NCBI GenBank assembly: GCA_018241265.1
Contig: JAFEEF010000008.1
Coordinates: 1 to 64,000 of the forward strand
From: Pseudomonadota bacterium
Lineage (GTDB): Bacteria; Pseudomonadota; Gammaproteobacteria; Burkholderiales; Burkholderiaceae_C
Direction: 5' to 3'
DNA: 64,000 nt
Shown: piece by piece, positions 6,750 through 15,109 of the stretch
How the letters are laid out: every line of letters begins with the position of its first letter
How positions within the stretch are numbered: position 1 is the first letter of the stretch
The notes under the pieces: generated by a model
Seen by the model: the letters and a program-made list of their open reading frames with translations, nothing else
Database searches by the model: none
Told to the model about the DNA's origin: nothing
Position numbers and translations under genes: made by a program

Positions 6750-7705
6750 CCAACGAACTTGTAGCGCAGCCCGGCGCCCGACTTCTCACCGCCGAGCAGT
6801 TTCAACGGCTCGCAGACGTACCAACGGAAATCGAGTGGCTCGCGAACCTTGGCAGCAAGTGCACGAGACGGGCGTATGACGAAGCGATCCGCGACTTCAT
6901 GCGGTTTACGGGTATCGCCGCACCCGGCGAATTTCGACTCGTCGGCCGCGCGCACGTCATCGCTTGGCGCGACGCGCTGATCGGCAGGCGTCTTAGCCCA
7001 GCAAGTGTTCGCCACCGGTTGGCGGCACTGTCATCACTTTTCGAGTACCTCTGCGAGTGCAACAGCGTCACCAACAATCCGGTGAAAGGTGTGAAGCGAC
7101 CTGCGGTCGAGACCTCTGTCGGAAAGACTCCGGCGCTGGGCGACCACCAAGCCGCCGCGCTCCTCAGCGCCCCAACCGGAGAGTCCGTCAAGAGCAAACG
7201 CGACCGAGCCATCCTTGCCACGCTTCTCTACCACGCGCTGCGCCGCGAGGAACTATGCAAGCTGCGGGTCAGGGACGTGGGTACCATGCGCCGCGGCATC
7301 GCGCACATTACGGTGTCGGGCAAAGGCGGCAAGACCCGCTATGTTCCGTTGCATCCTGCTGCGGCGTCACTCATCGCCGACTACCTCGAGGGCGCCGGTC
7401 ACGGCGCCGACGCCGACGGCGGGCTGTTCCGTGCAACGCAAGCACAGCGGACCACACCCGGCAATCGTGCACTCACCCCGGATGCCGTATACAAGCTGGT
7501 GCGCCGATACACCGGTGATCTGGGCTTCATCGTCGGCGCTCACTCACTGCGCGCGACGGCCGCGACCAACGCTCTCGACAACGGCGCCGACATCGCGAAA
7601 GTACAAGAATGGCTGGGCCACGCGAACATTGCGACTACCCGGATTTACGATCACCGCCGGACACGTCCTGAAGACAGCCCAACGTATAAGGTCTTGTACG
7701 GCTAA
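6746..7705 (+). CDS. Tyrosine recombinase (XerC/D-like integrase)
   Basis: This 319-aa site-specific recombinase has an N-terminal SAM-like core-binding domain (residues about 25-115) and a C-terminal catalytic domain. Visible catalytic residues are Arg in YHALRREEL, Lys in GKGGKTRY, His/Arg in AHSLRATAA, His in WLGHANIA and Tyr in RIYDH. Start and size fit XerC/D-like enzymes. It overlaps the preceding small gene by 4 bp and so belongs to the toxin-antitoxin operon, unlike the element's main integrase at 27,742. A decayed relative lies at 4,613-4,992. It may move or stabilise a small cassette inside the element, or resolve multimers. Confidence 0.9.
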   Translation: MTNELVAQPGARLLTAEQFQRLADVPTEIEWLANLGSKCTRRAYDEAIRDFMRFTGIAAPGEFRLVGRAHVIAWRDALIGRRLSPASVRHRLAALSSLFEYLCECNSVTNNPVKGVKRPAVETSVGKTPALGDHQAAALLSAPTGESVKSKRDRAILATLLYHALRREELCKLRVRDVGTMRRGIAHITVSGKGGKTRYVPLHPAAASLIADYLEGAGHGADADGGLFRATQAQRTTPGNRALTPDAVYKLVRRYTGDLGFIVGAHSLRATAATNALDNGADIAKVQEWLGHANIATTRIYDHRRTRPEDSPTYKVLYG

Positions 7706-7729
7706 GTCCTACGAACCGCATGAGTCTAG

Positions 7730-8767
7730 CTATTTGTTCACACGAGGAAGACGGGTGAGTAGGCAAGCTCGGCACCAGAAGTCAGGCTTCGAGACATCCA
7801 AGGCCGCAGCCGATCTCCGCAGAGAAGCCCTTAGCTGCAGAGCAGCTTCGGCTGGATCAATAGCCGTGTTCGGAGGCACCTCGGCAACCATTGAAGCGTC
7901 ATCAACCACATGCCATTTGTGAACAACCGAGTCGGACGCTGTTCTGCTCGTCAGGTACAAATCGGGCCCAATCCAGTACATCCCGATTCGGCTGTTTGAC
8001 GAAATCCTAACTTCGTGCTCGAAAATCTTGCCACTGCGCCAAATAACAACATTATGCCTTGTTCCGGACAGCTCACTGGTGATCGTCGCCAAAGAAATCC
8101 CGTCCCCAGACCAAGCTGGGGCAGCCAAAGGCTCATCTAGCGTTCGCGAGTCCTTTGGGAAGACATATATCCCGTCAACATAAAGTTTGGGCGATCCGCC
8201 CACGGACTTGGTGAAATGGGGGCTTCCAACTTGGTAGGCCACTTGGCCAGAGGAGGAAAAGGCCGCGGAAGATGCGTCGTCAATAAAGTCACGAATCTCC
8301 TTCCCCGTCCGAACGTCAAAGACATAGTACTGCGACTGTGACGGATTGATGCTACCTCGGATGGCTATTGACCCCGCGCCGACCCATCTAATCTCCTCGA
8401 TAAATCGCATCCCGGCATAGGAGAAACCGGCGCCCGTCGGCTCAACATGAACCCGAGACAATTCCTTCCCTCTCTCGTTCACTACGACGAGATCAGCAAG
8501 AGCTGTCTCAGGACTCGTCTGTTGGACAAAGGCAATTGATCGACCATCTGCAGACCAGACGGGGACGCTCCGCGGCAGACCTCCAGCGACCAAGAGTGAA
8601 AATGCTCCCGTGGAGGCTCGAACCAATAGGTCGCCGTTGTGTATGGCAACAGTCTTTATCTCTTCAGCGGGAGCGCCGACTGACTGTCCGGGCGCGGAAG
8701 GTGCCAAGCCATATATGGACACAACGATCGCCATCGCGAGAAATCGACGAGACAACTGTTTAGTCAT
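7730..8767 (-). CDS. Exported beta-propeller-like protein
   Basis: This 345-aa protein has an N-terminal signal peptide (FLAMAIVVSIYGLAPSAPG) and then repeated segments like VPVWSADGRSIAFVQ and APAWSGDGISLATI, which resemble TolB/WD40-type propeller blades. The ATG at 8767 overlaps the stop of the upstream secreted gene (ATGA), so the two form an operon read right to left. The propeller would act in the periplasm or outside the cell. No enzymatic residues are recognised, so a binding or scaffold role is more likely than catalysis. Confidence 0.72.
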   Translation of the reverse strand: MTKQLSRRFLAMAIVVSIYGLAPSAPGQSVGAPAEEIKTVAIHNGDLLVRASTGAFSLLVAGGLPRSVPVWSADGRSIAFVQQTSPETALADLVVVNERGKELSRVHVEPTGAGFSYAGMRFIEEIRWVGAGSIAIRGSINPSQSQYYVFDVRTGKEIRDFIDDASSAAFSSSGQVAYQVGSPHFTKSVGGSPKLYVDGIYVFPKDSRTLDEPLAAPAWSGDGISLATITSELSGTRHNVVIWRSGKIFEHEVRISSNSRIGMYWIGPDLYLTSRTASDSVVHKWHVVDDASMVAEVPPNTAIDPAEAALQLRASLRRSAAALDVSKPDFWCRACLLTRLPRVNK

Positions 8768-10272
8768 TGCAAATCCTTGTTCGGACAGAGGGCTTGGCCC
8801 GGACTGCAAGATCCGACAGTCATGATATTATTATAGTTCTTACACACAGACTTGCCCGCGCCATTGTAAATGTCGAGCCTGTAGCTGACTATATCGCCTC
8901 CGGAATCGTTTGCAAGAAGATTGTTCCCGATGGAAGCGAGATCGACGGTTACCCCACGCGAGGGTATGATGTCTAGTGATCGGGCCAGTGTCTTTCCGGC
9001 GACGACTGGCGTTCCGTCCGAGCCCTTGATTGCCTTTACGTATTTCATCATTCCTGTACCTGTGTTGTACTGAATGATGCGGCCGCTGTTTAGTACACCC
9101 GAGCCCTGGAGCTCCACCTCCGCGATAAAGCTGGCGCAATATGTTCCCGTAAGACCGTCGGGATTCTTGACAGCGCCACGGTAGGTGACCCCATTTATTC
9201 GCACGGGCTGGCACTTCTTTGGGGGAGTTCCCCAGTCAGACTGGAGCACGCTGTAGTAACAGGACATGCCGAACGTGGCCGCGTCAAACGGATCTGAAGG
9301 ATCATTGCTGGCGGACACTCCCTCCAAAACATAGTTTACGGTGTATTCTCCGAGGCCTCCGACGCTTGGTGCGCCGTCTGGATCAGGATTATTCGGATTC
9401 GTTAGCGTCCCAGCATTTGGATTTGTCGTGGAACTGATTCCCGGGCTCATCGCAATTCGTGCATATACGTCCCCATCTGTCAGTTTGTCAGAGTAGGAGA
9501 ACTGTCCTCCGGTCGGCTGGCCCGAAGCTACGATTGTCAAGAGATCCGTTCGACTTAGCGCGATCTGCGGATTGCAAGAATCTGCGTTCCGTCCTACGGC
9601 AAGGCTGGGTGCGCAAGAGCCTCCATCCCAAGTTCCGGCCACCTGGGAAAGCCCTTCAACAAGGTTGGCGTTTGTCGGCGACGCAATTTGAAGCGCGTCG
9701 TCCGCCACTCCCAAAGATTCGGTGATGATCGCCAATTGATTTCCACTACCGTCAGACCCTGTTAGGCTCAGAATCCAACCAGTCAGCACGCCGTTGGTAA
9801 ACTCGAAGACAGTTGTTACGTTTGAGCTAATCGAGTACCCAGCTGCATTCAGAGTCACCGAAGCCGGTGCGTCGATGATGCCGCTGAAACCGAGCGGTAT
9901 GGAGGCGTTGATCGTGAGGTTTCCAGTGACGCTTCCTTCAACACATGTCGTTTCCGGAGAGAAGTGAGCCAGACAATACGCGACATCGAACGGTTGCCCT
10001 GTGTACACATAGCTAGCCCCGTCGGCCCGGGGATCTATAACTGCGGACATGCTTCCTCGGGAATGCGAGGCCCGATTCAATGAGCTGGCCGCTGCGGGTG
10101 AAGGCGCTAACCCTGGCGCTCCTGACTGACCCGCGCTTGCCGAGACGGCAGCAAACACCATTGGTAATAGTGCAGCGACTAGTAGTGATCTGCGCAGATG
10201 AGTGCGCGGTACGGAGATTCTGTTCGCTGCGTGCGTGGTGCAACGTGGTGCCCGGAAAAGGTGTGTGTTCAA
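8764..10272 (-). CDS. Secreted protein of unknown function
   Basis: This 502-aa protein begins with a signal-like segment (LLVAALLPMVFAAVSASAG, about residues 30-48) after a long basic leader. An earlier or later start is possible. The mature part is rich in Gly, Ser, Thr and Asn with paired cysteines, as in extracellular beta-rich proteins. It is the first gene of a two-gene operon with the exported propeller-like protein. I do not recognise a family. The AT-richer composition marks both genes as cargo. Confidence 0.65.
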   Translation of the reverse strand: MNTHLFRAPRCTTHAANRISVPRTHLRRSLLVAALLPMVFAAVSASAGQSGAPGLAPSPAAASSLNRASHSRGSMSAVIDPRADGASYVYTGQPFDVAYCLAHFSPETTCVEGSVTGNLTINASIPLGFSGIIDAPASVTLNAAGYSISSNVTTVFEFTNGVLTGWILSLTGSDGSGNQLAIITESLGVADDALQIASPTNANLVEGLSQVAGTWDGGSCAPSLAVGRNADSCNPQIALSRTDLLTIVASGQPTGGQFSYSDKLTDGDVYARIAMSPGISSTTNPNAGTLTNPNNPDPDGAPSVGGLGEYTVNYVLEGVSASNDPSDPFDAATFGMSCYYSVLQSDWGTPPKKCQPVRINGVTYRGAVKNPDGLTGTYCASFIAEVELQGSGVLNSGRIIQYNTGTGMMKYVKAIKGSDGTPVVAGKTLARSLDIIPSRGVTVDLASIGNNLLANDSGGDIVSYRLDIYNGAGKSVCKNYNNIMTVGSCSPGQALCPNKDLQ

Positions 10273-10601
10273 GGGTGTCTCCAGCCGTAGTCAAGTGGAG
10301 AATGGGCGCCAGATCCGTCCGCCTAGCGTTGAGTGTGCAAGACTGTGGCTGGCGGTGCAAGCGTGTGCGTTCCTTTTTTGGATGCACTGATTAGGGCTCC
10401 TGCATGGCTGACCAGGTCGCCATTGCGCGTGCGCGGTCGAAGCATTGGGTGCTAGCTCTTGCGTCATCCACGTAGTGGCTGAAACGGCACCGCGGAGGCA
10501 AGAAGTCGCCGGGCGCTTGCCCAGTGACAGCGGCTCCGCTAACGCGCGCTGCAAAAGCTACCCACCTCGGAGCTGGAGTCTGTAAGGTCCGGTATTTGTA
10601 A

Positions 10602-10636
10602 TTGATAAGTGGATACGCATGTGATATAATAATCAC
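10602..10636 (+). promoter_or_regulatory. Strong sigma70-type promoter with overlapping operator
   Basis: TTGATA (10602-10607), 17 nt, and a consensus TATAAT (10625-10630) form a near-ideal housekeeping promoter reading rightwards. The -10 box lies inside a palindrome, GTGAT-ATAATA-ATCAC (10621-10636), which would suit a repressor. Transcription would start near 10637 and run through two hairpins into the gene at 10744. Confidence 0.75.
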
Positions 10637-10695
10637 AGCAAGAACTGAAACGAAGAACGATTACCAATACGGTTGACAATTCAGACAGCAACCTG

Positions 10696-10736
10696 TCTCG
10701 GCGTGAGGGGCACGCCGAGACGGAGGGTACCCTCCG
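10696..10736 (+). repeat. Two adjacent perfect hairpins in the leader or N-terminal region
   Basis: TCTCGGCGTG - AGGGG - CACGCCGAGA (10696-10720) is a perfect 10-bp stem. It is followed at once by CGGAGGGT-ACCCTCCG (10721-10736), a perfect 16-bp palindrome. They lie between the promoter at 10602 and the first canonical start codon (TTG at 10744). They may control transcription or translation of that gene, or be a binding site. Confidence 0.6.
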
Positions 10737-10743
10737 CGCCGCA

Positions 10744-11775
10744 TTGCTCGGCAAGCTGCTGAGCGCGCAAGCAGCATTGGCGGCCACGATTGAGCGCTTG
10801 CAAGGCATCAGCAATACAGCCGATGTCGCCGGTGTCGTTGCGGGATGCCAAGATCAGTTGATTTGGCTGCATGCCCTTCAGTCTCACGTATCTTCGGCTC
10901 ATTCGTCCGAACTCGCCGCTATGGCTGTCGCGGTGAATTCCTCTATCGCCGTATCGCTCGACACCACTAAGCAAGCGAGCGCCGCGGCGAGGCCGGCCGA
11001 CGCCGCAACCACACAGCTTGCAGCAACGGCGGATGCTTCGCGCCGGGAAGTGCAGTCTCTACAGACGGACCTGTTCGAGCGTCGCATCTTCGATCCCTAT
11101 CTCGACTTTCGTTCGGCCGAAGACGAACGAGAATATCGCGGTCGCGAAGAGGAACGGCGCCGGTACATTGCGCAGCAGCTCGCCGCCAAGACGCCAGAGG
11201 GCGATCTCAATGCCGCCGGCGCGACCATGGGACAGATGCTTGATGCACATAGCCATGGGGCCGGCAGGAGCCCTGAATTCCAGGCCCGCTGGGATCGCCT
11301 GGAGGAGACGACGCGCAAACACCGGGATGCCATGCGGGCCGAGGGCCACTCGACCGACGAGTTCGATCGCAACCTCAGCGCCAGCGTGCGCCGTTACCTC
11401 CATGACAGGGGACTTTCCGACGCTGAAATCGAAGCAAAGCTCGCCGTGGCCGCAAGCCCGCTCGACGCGGTCAAGCCGTACCTGAAGACCGATGGCGACG
11501 TTCGGCAGCTAAGCGAGTCCGCGAATTTCGTGGGACGCTTGCTAGCCACCCAAGACGTAAGCGTGGCTGCCGCCGTACCCGATCCTCCGGCTTCTTCAAC
11601 ATCCGCCGTGCAGAACCCAGAGAAGGCGCCCGCCGTTCCCACCCTTGACGACGTGATGTCGAAGTTCAAGTCCGCCGGTGTCGTTCCGGCCGCCGACACA
11701 CGCGACGAGGCCCCGAGCCATGGCGTCGATTCTCAGAGACCTAGAGAGCCTGGCACGCTTGCGCCGCTACCGTGA
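10744..11775 (+). CDS. Hypothetical helical protein, start uncertain
   Basis: This frame encodes about 343 aa from a TTG at 10744. It stays open back to about 10631 but has no ATG or GTG there, so the start is unusual or an ATT/CTG codon. The first part is Ala-rich and helical (many QAALAATIERLQ-type segments). The middle is highly charged and probably coiled (EDEREYRGREEERRRYIAQQ), and the C-terminal 60 residues are Pro/Ala-rich and disordered-looking. There is no membrane or signal segment. It is probably an element-encoded accessory protein under the strong promoter at 10602; function unknown. Confidence 0.65.
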   Translation: MLGKLLSAQAALAATIERLQGISNTADVAGVVAGCQDQLIWLHALQSHVSSAHSSELAAMAVAVNSSIAVSLDTTKQASAAARPADAATTQLAATADASRREVQSLQTDLFERRIFDPYLDFRSAEDEREYRGREEERRRYIAQQLAAKTPEGDLNAAGATMGQMLDAHSHGAGRSPEFQARWDRLEETTRKHRDAMRAEGHSTDEFDRNLSASVRRYLHDRGLSDAEIEAKLAVAASPLDAVKPYLKTDGDVRQLSESANFVGRLLATQDVSVAAAVPDPPASSTSAVQNPEKAPAVPTLDDVMSKFKSAGVVPAADTRDEAPSHGVDSQRPREPGTLAPLP

Positions 11776-11786
11776 CGTAAGACGCC

Positions 11787-12488
11787 TCATGGCTGCGGAC
11801 GCTCGGCTAGAGCCTGACCATTGACGGCCCGCGCTCCATAGACGTAGCCCGTCGAGTAGCAGAGCCCCAGATCCTGTTCGGCCAGTCCGAGACACCTCTC
11901 TGCGATCGCCTTCAACGAAGAAAGATCCGGCATCGCGGGCGTCATCTTCTGACCCTGTTGATAGGCGACGCTGAATCCCGCATCCAGGGCGAGCGCTGAC
12001 GAGATGACTGCCGCCCGCTGGTTGCCTATCGGCACCTGATTCACGCCGGGCTTCATGACAGCCGCTCCGATCGCAGCCGGCAGACTTTCCACGCCAGCGG
12101 CTGACCCGTTCAGCGACATCACCATGTCGCGATACAACTCGATGAGGCCTCCGTCGCTCGCCACGCGCGCCAGGACCGCCGCGCAGTGGTCCGATGAATC
12201 CGCGGAAGTCTCGGCACCCAATGCTCGGCTTCGAGCAGTAGCTCTCGGATCTTGTCCCGAAGCGCATTGCCGCCGCGCTTTGACGACCAGCTCCGCAGGC
12301 TCTCGCCTAATGTTCTCGAGGCTTTCGAACCGCTCCCGCATGACCTGGTCCCGCGGCATGGGAGCGATCTGTCCGAACGCGGCCGGCGCCACCGTTACCA
12401 GCAGCGCGGCCCCCACGGCGGCGAACCAAGCCCGCGCTCCGCCGCACCAGGGCAGCTCCGCAACCGGAAGCACTGCGATGTTGCGCAC
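11787..12488 (-). CDS. Exported hypothetical protein
   Basis: This 233-aa protein has a likely signal peptide (AWFAAVGAALLVTVAPAAFGQ, ending near residue 40). The mature protein contains several cysteines (KARRQCASG, SSDHCAAVL, AERCLGLAE, LGLCYSTG) that could form disulphides in the periplasm. It is convergent with the gene ending at 11775, 11 bp apart. I do not recognise the family. Confidence 0.6.
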   Translation of the reverse strand: MRNIAVLPVAELPWCGGARAWFAAVGAALLVTVAPAAFGQIAPMPRDQVMRERFESLENIRREPAELVVKARRQCASGQDPRATARSRALGAETSADSSDHCAAVLARVASDGGLIELYRDMVMSLNGSAAGVESLPAAIGAAVMKPGVNQVPIGNQRAAVISSALALDAGFSVAYQQGQKMTPAMPDLSSLKAIAERCLGLAEQDLGLCYSTGYVYGARAVNGQALAERPQP

Positions 12489-12692
12489 GGGCGATCTCCA
12501 CAGCCATCGACTGTGGCATCCTGCCAGCGTGCAACCGTATCAGCAATTTGGTTGCATCTTGTGTAGAGATGCGGTCTCTTAGCGCCGCAGACGGCACAAG
12601 GCTTCTTTGCTTGATTCCCTGCGAACACCCGCTCTGCCACGAAATTTTACGTGCAACCCTATTGCTGATTCTGTTGCGGAAAGGGCCTCTGA

Positions 12693-13265
12693 ATGGCGTT
12701 CGACAAGCTTACGCATTGGCAGATCTACGACGAAACTGGACGGCGCAAATACGTGCGGGAGGACGAACGGGCGCGCTTCCTTGAGGCGGCCCAACAGCTG
12801 GATCTACCGATGCAACTGCTGTGCGAGGTCCTCGCGTTCACGGGATGCCGCGTCTCCGAAGCGTTGAACCTACACCGTCATCAACTCGATACCGAGCGCC
12901 TCACCCTGACGATTAGGACGCTGAAGCGTCGCCGTACGGTCTTTCGCGTCATCCACATCCCCGAGCCGCTGGCTGCAGCGCTTGCCAGGCTACCGCCGCA
13001 CTCGGACGGGCGATTTTGGGTGATCCATCGCACCACCGCCTGGCGCATCGTCAAGCGGCTCATGGACATGGTACATGTCACGGGGCCGATGGCCTGCTGC
13101 AAGGGCTTGCGCCATGGCTTCGGGATTCGCGCGGCTGGTCGCAACGTTCCCGAGGGTCTCATCCAGCGGTGGATGGGCCACAGTTCCAGGGCCACAACGG
13201 CCGTCTACCTTGACGCCGTCGGATGCGAGGAACGGGCGTTTGCGATGCGATTGTGGTCTCAGTAG
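12693..13265 (+). CDS. Short tyrosine recombinase, catalytic domain only
   Basis: This 190-aa protein carries a complete-looking tyrosine recombinase active site: Arg in FTGCRVSEAL, Lys in the beta-hairpin region (TLKRRRTVF), Arg in KGLRHGFGI, His in WMGHSSR and Tyr in AVYLD. It lacks the usual N-terminal core-binding domain of full-length integrases (300+ aa). Free-standing short recombinases of this kind occur on plasmids and integrative elements. It may serve as a resolvase or accessory integrase. The gene stands alone with no coupled partner. Confidence 0.85.
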   Translation: MAFDKLTHWQIYDETGRRKYVREDERARFLEAAQQLDLPMQLLCEVLAFTGCRVSEALNLHRHQLDTERLTLTIRTLKRRRTVFRVIHIPEPLAAALARLPPHSDGRFWVIHRTTAWRIVKRLMDMVHVTGPMACCKGLRHGFGIRAAGRNVPEGLIQRWMGHSSRATTAVYLDAVGCEERAFAMRLWSQ

Positions 13266-13562
13266 CTCGGCGAAGGTGGACCGATCGGCCGACATCGAAC
13301 CGAGTGGTCACTGACTGACCGTTGTTCCAAGCCATTGCCTTACCACCGCAGGCTCTAGCCGGCCGTACTACCTGCGCTACGTCCCCAAAGAAGGGGATGG
13401 GAACGACGTCGAGAGAACTTCACAATCCGTCTAGCCATCGCAGATCCGCCGGCCGCGGCTAACGCTATGCAGTTGACGTTTACCAAATCCCCGCAAAGAC
13501 GGATGAAACTCGAAGGAAACGCAGCGACGTTGCAGGTGTAGTCTGGTGCACAATAGCTCGCT

Positions 13563-14990
13563 ATGGATCCTGTGGAGGCCCCCGACCACGACTGGTACGC
13601 ACAGACTAGCGAGCGCCGGGGAGTACCGATCCGATGTCCATTCGCGACCGTCGAAGCCTGTCCCCGGTACTATCAGAGTCTATCTCTGATGGGAGAAGCC
13701 GGCGGCACAAAGATTTCGCAAGTCGAAGACGAGCGATTGCTCAGATACTGGAAGGCAAGTGACCTCTGGCCACGTACGAAGGAACAGGAAACCGCCATCG
13801 GCGGCACGCACTCTAGGCCCTCGATCTTCGCGAATTTCTGCCCAGAGGTCGTTTATGAAAGATTTCGCTACTTCGCCACGTCACTCACACAGTATAGCGA
13901 CGAAATTGATATAGGATTCGCACATGCGAGGCTTGAAAGGGAGGGTGTTCCGCTTCACCATCCTAGTTGGTCATGGTCGTCATTTGCCCCGCAACATTTC
14001 ACTGAGTGCCCGATTTATTCGGTACTTGAGCGCCGTACCTCGCGGCCGCCCTCCGGAATCTCCGCTATGGCTTCCCCAGGCCTGGAGCTTCACTCCGAAG
14101 CACGGTCAGAGACAGCGTCAGGAGAACCAATGACGAAACCGAGATCGAGGCTCGAAAAGCTTAGCTGGATCGCTGGGATTGTCTCGGCTATTCTGGCGGC
14201 CGTCGCTCTCTTGTATACCTTCGCCATGCCAAGAGTTGACGGCGGTGTTCCAGGGGTTACACAAACGGCTGGTCCGGCCGCGACCCAAATAGGTCATGTG
14301 GGCGGCAACGTAACGATATATCAGCCAGCCTCACCGGCATCTGAGAAAAAAGTAGAAGAAAAACTAGCGGCCGTCTTTGTCAGCAATACGATAGGCGGCT
14401 CAATAAAATATTTGGAGACGATACTCGGGCCAGCCAAACGTGTTTTGGAACTGCGTCAGGAGAATCGAGAGTATGACGTGGAGGGTTGCAAGCTGACTTT
14501 GGCAGCAACAAAGGAAGGGACAGTCGTTGCGATGACATTAGTAGTTAGCCCTAGCTGCACGTTTAACTGGCGTGGAATACTACCTAACCACTCGTCTTTG
14601 CCGCAGCCGAACCATATGACGTTTGGCGACGCCATGAAGTCCAGCGGAAGCTGGACATTTGTCACAGACTGCCTCGACGCTTGCGGTAATGCTGCAGATC
14701 CGGTGGCCGAACTTCGGATCGGAGGGAGTCATGCAGATGGATGGTTGATGGCAGTTCTAGGCGCGGTGATTGATAGCAAGGAAAATCTCGAGGCATCTGA
14801 TGCGCTCAGGAAGAAGTTGGAATCCAAGATGGGGCGCGACTGGGTAATCGACGGAAAATTTCAGTGCGACTATGACCTCAATTCTTCCGTAGTCGGTGTG
14901 GTTGAGAGTATGAGAGTTAATTTTGTAACAATTCGGGCCGTTGACAGCGGGAGCGAACCCGAGGTGGGCGACAACGCCAAGTGCCGCTAG
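13563..14990 (+). CDS. Hypothetical membrane-anchored protein with soluble N-terminal domain
   Basis: This frame encodes 475 aa. Residues 1-185 form a soluble domain with aromatic-rich motifs (CPRYYQSLSLMGEAG, FANFCPEVVYERFRYFA, SWSWSSF). A single transmembrane helix follows (LSWIAGIVSAILAAVALLYTF, about 200-220), then a Gly-rich linker (TQIGHVGGNVTIYQ) and an extracytoplasmic-looking domain with cysteines. An ATG at 14130 with AGGAGA upstream could start a separate shorter protein with the helix at its N-terminus, so this may be two genes in one frame or a fusion. It is AT-richer than its neighbours and its function is unknown. Confidence 0.65.
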   Translation: MDPVEAPDHDWYAQTSERRGVPIRCPFATVEACPRYYQSLSLMGEAGGTKISQVEDERLLRYWKASDLWPRTKEQETAIGGTHSRPSIFANFCPEVVYERFRYFATSLTQYSDEIDIGFAHARLEREGVPLHHPSWSWSSFAPQHFTECPIYSVLERRTSRPPSGISAMASPGLELHSEARSETASGEPMTKPRSRLEKLSWIAGIVSAILAAVALLYTFAMPRVDGGVPGVTQTAGPAATQIGHVGGNVTIYQPASPASEKKVEEKLAAVFVSNTIGGSIKYLETILGPAKRVLELRQENREYDVEGCKLTLAATKEGTVVAMTLVVSPSCTFNWRGILPNHSSLPQPNHMTFGDAMKSSGSWTFVTDCLDACGNAADPVAELRIGGSHADGWLMAVLGAVIDSKENLEASDALRKKLESKMGRDWVIDGKFQCDYDLNSSVVGVVESMRVNFVTIRAVDSGSEPEVGDNAKCR

Positions 14991-15109
14991 ACTAGTCGTC
15001 TTTGGCTGCGAATTCGTCCGCTTTCACGCATGACAAGCGCTCCCGCAATGCGCAACTAGTTGTAGATTTGGTCGAATACCGGCGGGGTCAGATGGTGTTT
15101 CTGGCATCG

